Shown piece by piece: positions 1 to 8,875 of a stretch of DNA of 33,622 nt. The DNA comes from Thiobacillus sp. (GTDB taxonomy: Bacteria > Pseudomonadota > Gammaproteobacteria > Burkholderiales > Thiobacillaceae). The stretch is from positions 1-33,622 of the forward strand of contig JANJWF010000129.1 of assembly GCA_024709685.1 (NCBI GenBank), written 5' to 3'. The notes under the pieces were generated by a model, which was given only the letters and a program-made list of their open reading frames with translations, was not told the origin of the DNA and ran no database searches. The translations under genes were made by a program, and so were the position numbers. How positions within the stretch are numbered: the stretch's first letter is position 1; every line of letters starts with the position of its first letter.

Positions 1-1
1 C

Positions 2-1312
2 GAAGAGCATGACGTCTACGTGCCGATCGCGACGCTGGAAGAGCTCGATCAGCACAAGAAGGGTATGACGGAGGTGGCACGCAACGCCCGTCAGGCGAGC
101 CGCTTCATCGATGATCTGGTCAGCAAGCTCGACACCATCGAGGAAGGCGTGCCGCTCGCGGAGCAAAGTCGCAACGCCGCGACCGGCAAGCTGTTCCTGC
201 AGACCGAGGCGATCACCGGCGACATCCCGCTGAGCCTGCCGACCAGCAAGGTCGACAACCAGATCCTCGGCGTGGTGCTGTTCCTGTCGCGCCACCATCC
301 GAAGCGCCAGGTCATCCTGGTGTCAAAGGACATCAACATGCGGATCAAGGCGCGCGCGCTGGGGCTGCCCGCCGAGGACTACTTCAACGACAAGGTGCTG
401 GAAGACACCGACCTGCTGTATGCCGGCCTGCGCGAACTGCCCGCCGATTTCTGGGACAGCCACGGCAAGGGCATGGAATCCTGGCAGGCCAACGGCCACA
501 CCTACTACCGCGTCAAGGGGCCGCTGGCCGGGAATTTCCTGCCCAACGAGTTCGTCTTCCAGGAGGGTCCCACCCCGCTCTACGCCAAGGTACTGAAGGT
601 CGAGGGCAAGCAGGCCGAAATGGTCACGGTACGCGACTTCACCCATCACAAGAACAACGTGTGGGGCATCACCGCGCGCAATCGCGAGCAGAACTTCGCG
701 CTCAACGTGCTGATGGATCCCGAGATCGACTTCGTCTCGCTGCTCGGCCAGGCCGGCACCGGCAAGACCCTGCTCACGCTCGCCGCCGCGCTCGCCCAGG
801 TGCTCGATAAGAAGATCTATTCGGAAATCATCATGACGCGCGTAACGGTTCCGGTGGGTGAGGATATCGGCTTCCTGCCCGGCACCGAGGAGGAAAAGAT
901 GACGCCATGGATGGGCGCGCTGGAAGACAACCTCGACGTGCTGAACAAGAGCGACGACGAGGGCGGCGATTGGGGGCGCGCGGCGACGCAGGATCTGGTC
1001 CGTTCGCGGATCAAGGTGAAGTCGCTCAACTTCATGCGCGGCCGCACCTTCCTCAACAAGTTCCTGATCATCGACGAGGCGCAGAACCTCACCCCCAAGC
1101 AGATGAAGACGCTGATCACGCGCGCCGGCCCCGGCACCAAGGTGGTGTGTCTGGGCAATATCGCGCAGATCGACACCCCCTATCTCACCGAGGGCAGTTC
1201 CGGCCTCACCTACGTGGTCGACCATTTCAAGGGCTGGCTGCACAACGGCCACGTCACCCTGCAGCGCGGCGAACGCTCGCGCCTGGCCGATTACGCCGCT
1301 GAAGTGCTGTAA
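2..1312 (+). CDS. PhoH family protein (PIN domain plus PhoH ATPase), 5' end cut by the window
   Basis: The reading frame is open from base 2, so the gene starts upstream; the GTG at 20 is internal to the PIN domain. 436 residues are visible. The first 140 or so are the rest of a PIN nuclease-like domain, with the typical segment VSKDINMRIKARALGLPAEDY. The second half is a PhoH P-loop NTPase with Walker A GQAGTGKT (about 240 residues in) and Walker B FLIIDEAQN. This two-domain form (YlaK/PhoH2 type) is known as a cytoplasmic ATPase coupled to an RNase-like domain and is thought to act on RNA. A DUF4197 gene follows after 19 bases and is probably co-transcribed. The family call is firm; the cellular role is not shown here. 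Confidence 0.93.
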   Translation, partial: EEHDVYVPIATLEELDQHKKGMTEVARNARQASRFIDDLVSKLDTIEEGVPLAEQSRNAATGKLFLQTEAITGDIPLSLPTSKVDNQILGVVLFLSRHHPKRQVILVSKDINMRIKARALGLPAEDYFNDKVLEDTDLLYAGLRELPADFWDSHGKGMESWQANGHTYYRVKGPLAGNFLPNEFVFQEGPTPLYAKVLKVEGKQAEMVTVRDFTHHKNNVWGITARNREQNFALNVLMDPEIDFVSLLGQAGTGKTLLTLAAALAQVLDKKIYSEIIMTRVTVPVGEDIGFLPGTEEEKMTPWMGALEDNLDVLNKSDDEGGDWGRAATQDLVRSRIKVKSLNFMRGRTFLNKFLIIDEAQNLTPKQMKTLITRAGPGTKVVCLGNIAQIDTPYLTEGSSGLTYVVDHFKGWLHNGHVTLQRGERSRLADYAAEVL

Positions 1313-1331
1313 CCCCAACAAGGAGACAATT

Positions 1332-2078
1332 TTGAAACACTGGTTCATTCTGGCCGCCGGACTCGCGCTGGCGAACCCCTCCCACGCATTCGACTGGAAC
1401 GGACTGTTGAAGGGCGTGCTCGGCGAGCCCGCCGGGCAGTCCACCAACAGCGGCGTCGATGCGCTCTCGACAACCGAAATCAACGCCGGCCTGAAAGAAG
1501 CGCTCGCCCGCGGCGCCGAATCCGCCGTCACCCAGCTCGGCCGGAAGGACGGATTTTTCGGCGACGCCAAGCTGAAGATCCCGCTGCCGCCTACGCTGCA
1601 GAAAGCCGAGAAAGCCATGCGCCTGATGGGCATGGGCAAGCAGGCCGACGATCTGGTGCTGTCGATGAACCGCGCCGCCGAGGCCGCGGTGCCGGAAGCC
1701 AAAACCCTGCTTGTGGGTGCGGTGAAGGAAATGACGCTGGAGGACGCGAAAGGCATCCTGACAGGCGGCCAGACTTCAGCCACCGATTTTTTCCGCAGGA
1801 AGACCGAAGCCAAGCTGACCGAACGCTTCCAGCCCGTCGTCAAAGCGACCACCGACAAGGTCGGACTGGCGCAACAGTACAACCGCTACGCCGGCATGGC
1901 CGCGCAGTTCAACCTGGTCGACAAGAGCCAGGCCAGGGTCGAGGACTACGTCACCCAGCAGGCGCTCGACCGCCTCTATGTCGTGATCGGCGAGGAAGAG
2001 GCCGCGATCCGTGCCAACCCGGTGCAGGCGGGCAGCGAGTTGCTGAAAAAGGTGTTCGGCGCCGTCAGCGGCCGTTAA
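1332..2078 (+). CDS. DUF4197 family exported protein
   Basis: 248 residues starting at TTG, with a good AAGGAGA ribosome site just upstream (about 1319-1326) supporting this start. Residues 1-19 form a signal peptide ending SHAF. The rest is mostly helical and matches my memory of DUF4197 proteins: an N-terminal stretch on adding helices (LSTTEINAGLKEALARGAESAV), a middle segment KIPLPPTLQKAEKAMRLMGMG, and the C-terminal YVTQQALDRLYVVIGEEEAAIRANP. The family is common in proteobacteria and its function is unknown. It follows the PhoH gene by 19 bases and may share its transcript. It is predicted to be periplasmic. Confidence 0.88.
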   Translation: MKHWFILAAGLALANPSHAFDWNGLLKGVLGEPAGQSTNSGVDALSTTEINAGLKEALARGAESAVTQLGRKDGFFGDAKLKIPLPPTLQKAEKAMRLMGMGKQADDLVLSMNRAAEAAVPEAKTLLVGAVKEMTLEDAKGILTGGQTSATDFFRRKTEAKLTERFQPVVKATTDKVGLAQQYNRYAGMAAQFNLVDKSQARVEDYVTQQALDRLYVVIGEEEAAIRANPVQAGSELLKKVFGAVSGR

Positions 2079-2161
2079 ACGACCGCCCATCCTGAGGCTG
2101 CGGGCTGTGGGCATACCCCGCTGCTATGCTGGATCTGGTCTGCAACGCCTTTAGGATCGCC

Positions 2162-2659
2162 ATGACGACGAGAATGCGAATGCTTGGCCTCATGACCGGA
2201 CTGCTGCTCGCCCTGCCCGCCCTGGGCTGGGAAGTCGGAGAGTTCAGGAACGGCATGACCCGCACCGAGATCGAGCAGGTGCTCAGGACCTGGAAATTCG
2301 ACAAGACCCTGTCGATCGGAAACGATAGCCTGATTGTCTACGACTCGCCCGACAATGCCGCCGGTCGCCGCTTCCTGTTCACCTTCTGCAACGACAAACT
2401 GGTGGCGTTCAACCAGCAGATCGAGCCGACTTTCCGCCATTTCATCGTCATCGCATCCAATTATTCCAACCTGTACGGCAACCCGCTCCATGTGGTTCCC
2501 GATACCAGCGTCATCTCCAGCGGCGAGAAGAACCAGCTCGCGATGTTCTGGCGCAAGGACTCGGATTACCTGGGCATCACCTACGCGCTGTATCCCGGCA
2601 GCGAACAGCTATCGATGACCTGGCAGATCAACAATAACTGCTGGCAGGCGCCACGCTGA
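2162..2659 (+). CDS. Small exported protein of unknown function
   Basis: 165 residues. I chose the ATG at 2162 because a clean signal peptide follows (MTTRMRMLGLMTGLLLALPALGW). An in-frame start at 2126 would add 12 residues and spoil the signal. After cleavage, the segment FRNGMTRTEIEQVLRTW resembles the start of small BamE/SmpA-like outer-membrane proteins, but I cannot confirm that fold. Two cysteines (one in TFCNDK, one in NNNCWQ) could form a disulfide in the periplasm. I do not recognise the family. It is convergent with the cytochrome gene that ends at 2758. Confidence 0.7.
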   Translation: MTTRMRMLGLMTGLLLALPALGWEVGEFRNGMTRTEIEQVLRTWKFDKTLSIGNDSLIVYDSPDNAAGRRFLFTFCNDKLVAFNQQIEPTFRHFIVIASNYSNLYGNPLHVVPDTSVISSGEKNQLAMFWRKDSDYLGITYALYPGSEQLSMTWQINNNCWQAPR

Positions 2660-2757
2660 GTTTCCCGCGCGGGCGCCCGCCGCGAGCCAGCTTTCCGGGA
2701 GGCCGACGAACCTCGATCGGAAATGCCCCCAGGCGGTGATTGCCGTTGCCTGCCTGC

Positions 2758-3192
2758 TCACGGCTTGAAATGGTCCTGGAAGGGCTTTCGAAATTCGGTG
2801 TGACAGGCGAGGCAACTCGTCTGCAGGCGCTGAAAGGCAGCGATCGTCGCCTCGCCGTTTCTGGCACGTGCGGCATTTGCCAGGTCCGTCGCCCGCTCCT
2901 TGGTCTCCCCGTCCAACGCCTTGAAGCGGCCGACATTGGTGCCAAGAAAACTCATCAATCTGAACTTCTCGGCGAGCGTCGACGGCGGATGCGGAGGATC
3001 GATCACGGCGAGGGACGCCTTCGCCACCTGCTCGTAGTCCTCGCGCGCGATGCCGCCTGCAATGAGCTGCATGCTTTTTCCCTGCTCTTTCATGACCTTG
3101 CTGAGCACCATTTCCTCGGCAGCAGGCGCCGATGCCGGGATGACGAGGAACACCATTGCCCAGGCCGCGAAGCGATGGCGTATTCGGCGCAT
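2758..3192 (-). CDS. Class II-type cytochrome c (cytochrome c'/c556-like)
   Basis: 144 residues. The ATG at 3192 is preceded by GAAGGAAGG and starts a signal peptide ending ASAPAAEE; a longer frame upstream has no signal. The heme motif CLACH (residues 127-131) lies close to the C-terminus, as in class II cytochromes c, which are four-helix bundles. Met34 or Met41 in KVMKEQGKSMQ could be the sixth ligand, as in c556; without such a ligand it would be c'-like. It would be matured in the periplasm. Its partners are not evident. It is convergent with the small exported protein and divergent from the DUF4399 gene. Confidence 0.85.
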   Translation of the reverse strand: MRRIRHRFAAWAMVFLVIPASAPAAEEMVLSKVMKEQGKSMQLIAGGIAREDYEQVAKASLAVIDPPHPPSTLAEKFRLMSFLGTNVGRFKALDGETKERATDLANAARARNGEATIAAFQRLQTSCLACHTEFRKPFQDHFKP

Positions 3193-3564
3193 GTCAGGCC
3201 TTCCTTCGATGCAGCGCGGAATCCGGCTCTTCCGGTCCATGTGCGGCGCGATTGCGGCATCGAGTTTTGCAACAAGGTGGTCGGTTTGGGGAGACAGATC
3301 GAGCATGAGGATCAGTGTTTCAGCGATTGGACGGATTCATTCTACTGATCGTCCCAGGCCCGGAGGCCAAACACAGCACAATTTTTTAGCCGCCATAAGC
3401 CCGTCCGGGCGAGCCGGCCCACGCAAAACAACCGTGCCCTCAGCCAGCTTGGGGCATGGTGCGCCGCGCCGCCGTGCAGTGACTTCCGGGGAAATTGCTC
3501 TATATTTTTTTCATGGCGCCGGTTGGCTGTGTGTCGGCTGATTTCGTTTGGTGGAGGAACTGCG
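3193..3564. other. Divergent intergenic region between the cytochrome c and DUF4399 genes
   Basis: About 370 bases with no convincing gene. The right part holds the promoter listed for the DUF4399 gene and a T7 run just after its -10. The left part should carry the minus-strand promoter of the cytochrome gene, but I see no clear -35/-10 pair there. Frames crossing this region lack ribosome sites and recognisable protein features. Confidence 0.5.
3479..3506 (+). promoter_or_regulatory. Probable sigma-70 promoter of the DUF4399 gene
   Basis: GTGACT (-35, 4 of 6 matches) is separated by 16 bases from TATATT (-10, 5 of 6 matches, 3501-3506). Transcription would start near 3513, giving a leader of roughly 50 bases before the ATG at 3565. 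This is pattern matching only. Confidence 0.5.
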
Positions 3565-4005
3565 ATGAAGAACCCCGGCCGTTGGGCTGCATGGATATTC
3601 GTGCCGGCGCTGCTGCTGAGCGTGGCGGCATCCGCCCAGGAAGACCGCAAGAAGGCGCCCGAGGATGCGAGGCTCTACATCATCTCACCCGCGAATGATG
3701 CCACGGTGAAATCGCCCTTCACCGTGCGATTCGGCCTGAGCGGAATGGGCATCGCGCCGTCGGGCGTCGCCAGGGAAAAGACCGGCCACCACCATCTCCT
3801 GATCGATACCGATGCCAGGGAAATCGACATGAGCCGGCCCCTTCCAAGCAGCGACAAGATCAGGCATTTCGGCGACGGCCAGTCCGAGGTCAAGCTCGAG
3901 CTGCCCCCCGGCAAGCACACCCTGCTGCTGGTGCTGGCCGACGAAAATCACGTGCCGTTCGATCCACCCCTCTTGTCGGAGAAGATCACCATCACGGTTC
4001 GATGA
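3565..4005 (+). CDS. DUF4399 domain exported protein
   Basis: 146 residues. The ATG at 3565 has GGAGGAA eight bases upstream and opens a signal peptide (MKNPGRWAAWIFVPALLLSV, cleaved near ASAQ). The mature part carries the marks I associate with DUF4399: SPANDATVKSPFTVRFGL, then GVAREKTGHHHLLID, and DSGQ-like FGDGQSEVKLELPPGKHTL. It is likely a single small beta-sandwich domain in the periplasm. The triple His could bind metal, but that is a guess. Function of the family is unknown. It has its own promoter and converges with the PilJ-like gene. Confidence 0.88.
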   Translation: MKNPGRWAAWIFVPALLLSVAASAQEDRKKAPEDARLYIISPANDATVKSPFTVRFGLSGMGIAPSGVAREKTGHHHLLIDTDAREIDMSRPLPSSDKIRHFGDGQSEVKLELPPGKHTLLLVLADENHVPFDPPLLSEKITITVR

Positions 4006-4070
4006 TTCCTGACGCTGGCCGGCGGCGCAACTCGACGCCCGCAAGGTGAGGAAAAGACCGACGAGGCTAT

Positions 4071-4901
4071 CTAGCGTGGTGCACGCTGGGCCTGTGCCAC
4101 AAGCTGCGCGACCAGCTTCTCGGCGGCCGCGAGCACCCGCTCGCTCAGTTCAGCCACCCGCGGGGCATCCCTGCGGTTGTCTGCGAGGTTCCGAGTCGCG
4201 AACAGCGCCTGCTGATAGGGTTCCCACTCGCGCCGGACCTGTGCCACGGCTGCCTTCGTTTCGGCTGACGCAAGTGGCGAATTCTCGATCCGGATCAGCA
4301 CGGCGGTGAAATGCGCGCGGCTCAGGTGCATTTCCATGTAGGCCGGATCGTCATAGAGATCCCACGTGCGATAGAAATAGAATTTGGCCATTTGCTGCGA
4401 CAGCATGCGTTCGCGCCCCGCGATACCGATCAAGTGATCGATGGGTGCGCCGGTGACATTCTGGTAGGCCACCGTCAGCAGGTGTGCCGCGCCCTGCACT
4501 GCCTCGCTGACATCGTAGAACTTGACGGCATTCGCCTTGCTCGGTGCGGCCGCCAGCAGCGGCCTGTATTGCTTCCACGCGTCTTCGAGGTCGGCGAGCG
4601 TAGTTCGCACCACCGGGGTCGGCTGGTAAGTCTTGAGTGCTGCGAGCTGGGATTCGAACTGTTTGATCGATCCCTGCAGGATGGTCCGGGCGTCATCGGC
4701 CGCGATGCCTTGCCCAAGCATGAGGTAGGCCTTGACGATGCGCTGCGAGAGCATGCGTTGACGCCCCGCCAGGTTCACGGCGGTTGCGGTGTCCATCCTC
4801 GCCGTCGCCGCCCCAACCGCTTCTGCCTGCACGGGCGACGGCGATCCCGCAAACGCCAGCCCTGCCACCAGCAGCCCTACGCAGAATCGGAGTCGGTCCA
4901 T
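4071..4901 (-). CDS. Free-standing periplasmic protein with two PilJ/NarX-type sensor repeats
   Basis: 276 residues with a signal peptide ending PVQAEA. Two copies of the PilJ N-terminal (type IV pili chemotaxis transducer N-term) motif follow: AVNLAGRQRMLSQRIVKAYL near residue 42, and GIAGRERMLSQQMAKFYF near residue 158. Each is followed by a long helical stretch. The motif is akin to the P-box of NarX, which binds nitrate or nitrite. There is no second membrane segment and no HAMP, kinase or methyl-accepting domain, so this is a sensor module without an output part. It may scavenge or present a ligand to a partner receptor. GGAG of the ribosome site lies in a small inverted repeat directly before the ATG. 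Confidence 0.8.
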   Translation of the reverse strand: MDRLRFCVGLLVAGLAFAGSPSPVQAEAVGAATARMDTATAVNLAGRQRMLSQRIVKAYLMLGQGIAADDARTILQGSIKQFESQLAALKTYQPTPVVRTTLADLEDAWKQYRPLLAAAPSKANAVKFYDVSEAVQGAAHLLTVAYQNVTGAPIDHLIGIAGRERMLSQQMAKFYFYRTWDLYDDPAYMEMHLSRAHFTAVLIRIENSPLASAETKAAVAQVRREWEPYQQALFATRNLADNRRDAPRVAELSERVLAAAEKLVAQLVAQAQRAPR

Positions 4902-4991
4902 GGAGAAGCTCCAGCACGAAAGGACGATGGCGAAAAAAAACCCTGCTTCAAACTAGATCATCGAAGACAAGGGGGCAACCCGATCCGGGAA

Positions 4992-5007
4992 GGCGGCAGT
5001 CTCCGCC
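4992..5007 (-). terminator. Weak hairpin after the methyltransferase gene
   Basis: GGCGG and CCGCC flank a six-base loop just past the stop of the minus-strand methyltransferase gene. There is no good T run after it, so intrinsic termination is uncertain. Confidence 0.25.
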
Positions 5008-5012
5008 GGGCG

Positions 5013-6518
5013 CTACGCTGTCAGCAGTCCCTGGCGCGCAAACAGCCACAGCTGGCGCCGGGTCAGTTCGACGATGGTTTCCCGCGGCAAAACCGTCCCC
5101 GCTTCCCGCAGCATGTCCTGCATCGCCAGCGCGAGATCCTCGACGGTGCGGCTGCCGTCCAGCATCGCTAGCAACGCCCGCCCGGCCGGATCCAGATCCA
5201 TCGCGACGTGGCGCGCTCCGCTCACCACCCAATTGGCCGACGTCGCCTGAAGCCGGGCCAGCGCATGCGCGCAGGGGCGCTCGGCCGGCTGGCTCGCATG
5301 GGCACCGGCCGCAACGGTCGGCATCACGGCGTGGCTCATCACCAGCTGGAACAACGCCTCGGGGAAGGCCCCCTCCTCCAGGCTTGCTGCCGCAGAGAAT
5401 TCGTCCATCACGCCACGAGCTGCGGACACCAGTTCGCGAAATGGGAGTGCGCCGGGATAGGCAGCCGACAGGGCGATGACCGCTGCCTTCAACGCCGGAT
5501 CGCTGACCGGAAAGGTGTTCCCTGCGGGATTGACGAAGTGCTGCCCGATTGCGGCATCGAGGTCGATGTCTTCGTCGCAGGCAAGGTCCGCGTAGAACGC
5601 AAGCGATTCCAATCTGTCCGCCCGCGCCGGCTGCGCAAACCCGGCATCGTCGCGGCAGACCAGCGCGCGCCGAAAACGCGTCGCGAGCGCCGCGTCGAGC
5701 GCGGCCTCGGCGTCGAGCCAGCGCCCCGCCATGCCTTCCGGCGCCAGCCCCCATGCGTCCTCGAGCTCGACCACCGCGCTGCGCGGCCCGGCCTCGCCGA
5801 CGTAGCGCAGCGCATGCGATTCGAGGCGCGCGGCGAAATCGGCGAAGGTCATCGGCGCGTTGAATTCGGCGAGATATTCGTGGAACAGGTAGGACGGCGC
5901 CGCGGTCTTGAGGTAGGCAATTTCCTTCAGCAGCGCCGGGTCGCTCCATTCCCGCTGCAGCGTGTCCAGCACGGCAAGCGCCTGCCGGTGCCGTTCGGGC
6001 GCGGGCAGGTCGGATCCGGTGCGTTCGAGCAGCGCCTGCCGCAGCGGCAGCAATTGTTCCCAGCCGGCCGCGACGTTGAAGCTGATGTAGGCGAGGCCAT
6101 CGGCCGTCAGGTGGCGGCGGCACAGATCGAGCAGCGCGTGCTGCACCGCGGGCGGCACCCAGGAAAACACGCCGTGCGCAATGATGTAGTCAAACTCGCC
6201 GAGATCGGCGGGCAGCGCGGCGAGATCGCCATGCAGGATGCGGACGTTGGGCAAGCCGAGGCGGCGAACGAAATCGGCGCCGGCCTCGGCCTGGACCCGC
6301 GACAGCTCGACGCCGACGCACTCGGACCCGGGCCAGCGCCACGCCAGCGGGATCAGGTTGCCGCCCTGCGCGCAGCCGAGTTCGAGGATGCGGGCGCGCG
6401 ACGGGTCGGGCGCCTCGAAGCCGTGCAGCCATGCCACCGCCGCCAGAAAATCGGGCTGGGTCTCGGGCAGCGGCAGGCTGTCGTAGGGGAGTTCGTCGTA
6501 GCTCGCGAGGGTATCCAT
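5013..6518 (-). CDS. SAM-dependent methyltransferase with methyltransferase regulatory domain (PKMT-like)
   Basis: 501 residues. The N-terminal 200 or so form a class I Rossmann methyltransferase: motif I ILELGCAQGGNLIPLA (from about residue 44), an acidic strand end CVGVELS, and FDYIIAHGVFSWVP. The middle, with YLFHEYLAEFNAPMTFADFAARLE, matches the methyltransferase regulatory domain (PF10119 type). The C-terminal 100 or so (RTVEDLALAMQDMLREAG, ending ELTRRQLWLFARQGLLTA) look like the winged-helix tail of rickettsial protein-lysine methyltransferases. Known relatives methylate lysines of outer-membrane proteins; the substrate here is unknown. The ribosome site before the ATG is poor. It is transcribed in the same direction as rhlE, 39 bases downstream of it. 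Confidence 0.88.
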   Translation of the reverse strand: MDTLASYDELPYDSLPLPETQPDFLAAVAWLHGFEAPDPSRARILELGCAQGGNLIPLAWRWPGSECVGVELSRVQAEAGADFVRRLGLPNVRILHGDLAALPADLGEFDYIIAHGVFSWVPPAVQHALLDLCRRHLTADGLAYISFNVAAGWEQLLPLRQALLERTGSDLPAPERHRQALAVLDTLQREWSDPALLKEIAYLKTAAPSYLFHEYLAEFNAPMTFADFAARLESHALRYVGEAGPRSAVVELEDAWGLAPEGMAGRWLDAEAALDAALATRFRRALVCRDDAGFAQPARADRLESLAFYADLACDEDIDLDAAIGQHFVNPAGNTFPVSDPALKAAVIALSAAYPGALPFRELVSAARGVMDEFSAAASLEEGAFPEALFQLVMSHAVMPTVAAGAHASQPAERPCAHALARLQATSANWVVSGARHVAMDLDPAGRALLAMLDGSRTVEDLALAMQDMLREAGTVLPRETIVELTRRQLWLFARQGLLTA

Positions 6519-6557
6519 GCCTAAGGCTGCATACGGAAGCCTGTCAGCCCTCCGGGC

Positions 6558-7973
6558 TTAATGCCCGCGCGTGCCCGGCTTGGCCGAGAACAGCGCGGCC
6601 GCCGGCCGCGGCTTGCGCGGATGCGATGCAGGCTGCGCGCCCGGCCTGGGTGCAGCCTTGGCGGTGGCGGGACGGGCGCCGCCGGCGGCCGGCTTGCCCT
6701 GCGGGGCGCGGCCGGAAGCGTTGCGTCCGCCGGGCTGGCCCTGGCGCGGCGCGCCGCGACCCAGCGGACGCGGCGGACGCTCGTCCGACATCAGGTCGGC
6801 CCTGGCCGGCGGGACGAAGCCGGGTTCGATTTCGACCCGCACGATCGAGCGCTTGATCAGCTTCTCGATGTCGCGCAGGTAGCCCATCTCCTCGTCGTCG
6901 ACCAGCGACAGCGCCGAGCCGGTGGTGCCGGCGCGGCCGGTACGGCCGATGCGGTGCACGTAGTCTTCCGGCACGTTGGGCAGCTCGAAGTTGACCACCT
7001 GCGGCAGCTGGTCGATGTCGATGCCGCGCGCGGCGATGTCGGTGGCCACCAGCACGCGCACGCTGCCGTCCTTGAAGCTCGCGAGCGCCTTGGTGCGCGC
7101 CGCCTGGCTCTTGTTGCCGTGGATCGCGGCGGCTGTGATGCCGTCCTTGACCAGTTTTTCGGCGAGCTTGTTGGCGCCGTGCTTGGTGCGGGTGAAGACC
7201 AGGATCTGTTGCCAGTCGTGGTGCCTGATCAGATGCGCCAGCAGGTCGCGCTTGTGCGCCTGCGGCACCCGGTGCATCGACTGCTCGATGATCTCCACCG
7301 TGGTGTTGCGGCGCGCGACTTCGACGCTCTTCGGATTGTTCAGGAGGCCGTTGGCGAGGGTGCGGATCTCGTCGGAGAAGGTCGCCGAGAACAGCAGGTT
7401 CTGGCGCTGCTTCGGCAGCACGGCGAGCACCTTCCTGATGTCGCGGATGAAACCCATGTCGAGCATGCGGTCGGCTTCGTCGAGCACCAGGATTTCGACA
7501 CCCGACGGGTCGACCGTCTTCTGTCCCAGGTGGTCGAGGAGCCGCCCTGGTGTAGCGACCAGAATGTCCACGCGCGATTTCAGCGCCTTGAACTGCGGAT
7601 TGATGTTGACACCGCCGAACATCACCATCGAGGTGAGCGACAGATATTTGCCGTAGGTCTTGACCGATTCCTCGACCTGCGCCGCGAGTTCACGCGTCGG
7701 CACCAGGATCAGGCAGCGCGGGCGGCCGGGCTTTGACACCTGCGCGGCGCGCGCCGAGAGGTGATGCAGGATCGGCAGGGTGAAGCCGGCGGTCTTGCCG
7801 GTGCCGGTCTGTGCCGCGGCGAGCAGATCGCCGCCTGCCAGCACCTGCGGGATCGCCTGCGCCTGGATCGGGGTGGGCGTGGCGTAGCCGGCATCGGCAA
7901 TCGCACGCAGGATGGGTTCGGCCAGGCCAAGCTCGTCGAAGCCTGGGCTGGCAAGGGTGGTTTCAATAGTCAT
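6558..7973 (-). CDS. rhlE: DEAD-box ATP-dependent RNA helicase RhlE
   Basis: 471 residues from the ATG at 7973 (AGGACA ribosome site). An upstream extension in frame is not protein-like and crosses the promoter. The motifs are in order: Q motif [12 protein letters not shown], motif [22 protein letters not shown] within [18 protein letters not shown], and [10 protein letters not shown]. The C-terminal 90 or so residues are a disordered tail rich in Arg, Pro, Gly and Ala, typical of RhlE. Such helicases remodel RNA in ribosome maturation, mRNA decay and cold adaptation. A separate promoter and a structured leader suggest regulation at the RNA level. Confidence 0.95.
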   Translation of the reverse strand: MTIETTLASPGFDELGLAEPILRAIADAGYATPTPIQAQAIPQVLAGGDLLAAAQTGTGKTAGFTLPILHHLSARAAQVSKPGRPRCLILVPTRELAAQVEESVKTYGKYLSLTSMVMFGGVNINPQFKALKSRVDILVATPGRLLDHLGQKTVDPSGVEILVLDEADRMLDMGFIRDIRKVLAVLPKQRQNLLFSATFSDEIRTLANGLLNNPKSVEVARRNTTVEIIEQSMHRVPQAHKRDLLAHLIRHHDWQQILVFTRTKHGANKLAEKLVKDGITAAAIHGNKSQAARTKALASFKDGSVRVLVATDIAARGIDIDQLPQVVNFELPNVPEDYVHRIGRTGRAGTTGSALSLVDDEEMGYLRDIEKLIKRSIVRVEIEPGFVPPARADLMSDERPPRPLGRGAPRQGQPGGRNASGRAPQGKPAAGGARPATAKAAPRPGAQPASHPRKPRPAAALFSAKPGTRGH

Positions 7974-8085
7974 ACAGGTGTCCTGCGACGGCCTGTCACG
8001 TTTGCAGTGACGCCAATCGAGGCAGACGAATAGGGATCGTGGGATCAGGGTAAGAGGACCCCGCATCGATTGGCAGGATGCGGGT
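7974..8085 (-). promoter_or_regulatory. Structured 5' leader of rhlE
   Basis: If transcription starts near 8085, the leader is about 110 bases. It begins with a perfect 8-bp hairpin (CCCGCATC, 8060-8067, pairing with 8077-8084, nine-base loop). A second short hairpin, GTCAC/GTGAC (7995-7999 with 8007-8011), lies nearer the ribosome site. A hairpin at the very 5' end of an mRNA can protect it from decay. Helicase leaders are often autoregulated, but no such control is shown here. Confidence 0.45.
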
Positions 8086-8091
8086 GCCCGG

Positions 8092-8120
8092 ACTATACCG
8101 GCTAAGCCCGGGGGCGGCAA
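8092..8120 (-). promoter_or_regulatory. Sigma-70 promoter of rhlE
   Basis: On the minus strand TTGCCG (-35, 8115-8120) is separated by 17 bases from TATAGT (-10, 8092-8097). This is a good match to the sigma-70 consensus with ideal spacing. It sits between the end of the NarL-type regulator gene and rhlE, so rhlE need not depend on the upstream operon. Confidence 0.7.
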
Positions 8121-8142
8121 TGCTTTTCGGGCATGCGCCCGG

Positions 8143-8796
8143 CTAGCTGACCAGTCCCTTCTCGATCGCATAGCTCGTCAGCATCGAGGCATTGTGCAGG
8201 TCGAGTTTCTTCATCAGGTTGGAACGATGCTTTTCGACGGTCTTGATGCTGAGGCAAAGGTAGTCGGAGATATAGCGGTTGGGGTGCCCTTCGGCGACCA
8301 GCTTCAGCACTTCGCGCTCGCGATGCGTCAGCGTGTCCCAGGCGCTGGCGGATTCGCTGTCCTTGCCGGTGCCGAGGTAGCCATGGATGACCTTGCCGGC
8401 GACATCCGGGCTCAGGTAGGTCTTGCCGTTCAGCACGCTGCGGATCGCGACGTGCAGCTCGTCGTAGGTCGCGTCCTTGAGGATGTAGCCGTCGGCGCCG
8501 GCACGCAGGCTGGCATGGATATATTCCTCGGTCTTGTGAATGGTGAGCACGAGGATCCGGATTTCCGGATGGCGCCGCTTGACGTCGATCATCGCCTCGA
8601 TGCCGTTCATGCCCGGCATCGACAGGTCCAGCAGGACCAGATGGGGGCCGAGCAGTCCGATGGCACGGATGGCATCGTGGCCGTTGTCCGCCTCGCCGAC
8701 GATCTCGATATCGGGATCCTGTGTCAATAGCGCCCGCAGGCCTGCCCGCAGCAGGGTGTGATCCTCGACGATGAAAATGCGTTGTTTGTCGTCCAT
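8143..8796 (-). CDS. NarL/LuxR-family response regulator
   Basis: 217 residues from the ATG at 8796 (GGGGAAAA upstream). The receiver domain (1-120) has the acidic pair Glu11-Asp12, phospho-acceptor Asp57 (LLDLSMPG), Thr85 and Lys107. The LuxR-type helix-turn-helix follows (about 150-212), with [16 protein letters not shown] and [17 protein letters not shown]. It should bind DNA as a phosphorylated dimer. The gene lies 79 bases past the last pseudopilin gene, on the same strand, and may be read through from that operon; an AT-rich TATATTTAAA just upstream might be a separate -10. The NarX-type kinase at 18687-20237 is its most likely partner in this window, because HisKA_3 kinases pair with NarL-type regulators. 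Confidence 0.93.
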   Translation of the reverse strand: MDDKQRIFIVEDHTLLRAGLRALLTQDPDIEIVGEADNGHDAIRAIGLLGPHLVLLDLSMPGMNGIEAMIDVKRRHPEIRILVLTIHKTEEYIHASLRAGADGYILKDATYDELHVAIRSVLNGKTYLSPDVAGKVIHGYLGTGKDSESASAWDTLTHREREVLKLVAEGHPNRYISDYLCLSIKTVEKHRSNLMKKLDLHNASMLTSYAIEKGLVS

Positions 8797-8875
8797 GATT
8801 TTCCCCGTGCCGTCTGACCGTCGCATAGCCAGCTTTAAATATATGCCCCGACTTCGCGTCCAGCGCTACCCGCTG

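Noticed and set aside
2660-2757. GC palindrome between convergent genes as a terminator
   Set aside because: The self-complementary stretch GCGGGCGCCCGC (about 2669-2680) has no loop and no T run on either strand.
7974-8171. N-terminal extension of rhlE
   Set aside because: It would overlap the promoter and the end of the regulator gene, and its sequence is unlike the helicase family; the ATG at 7973 fits the family start.
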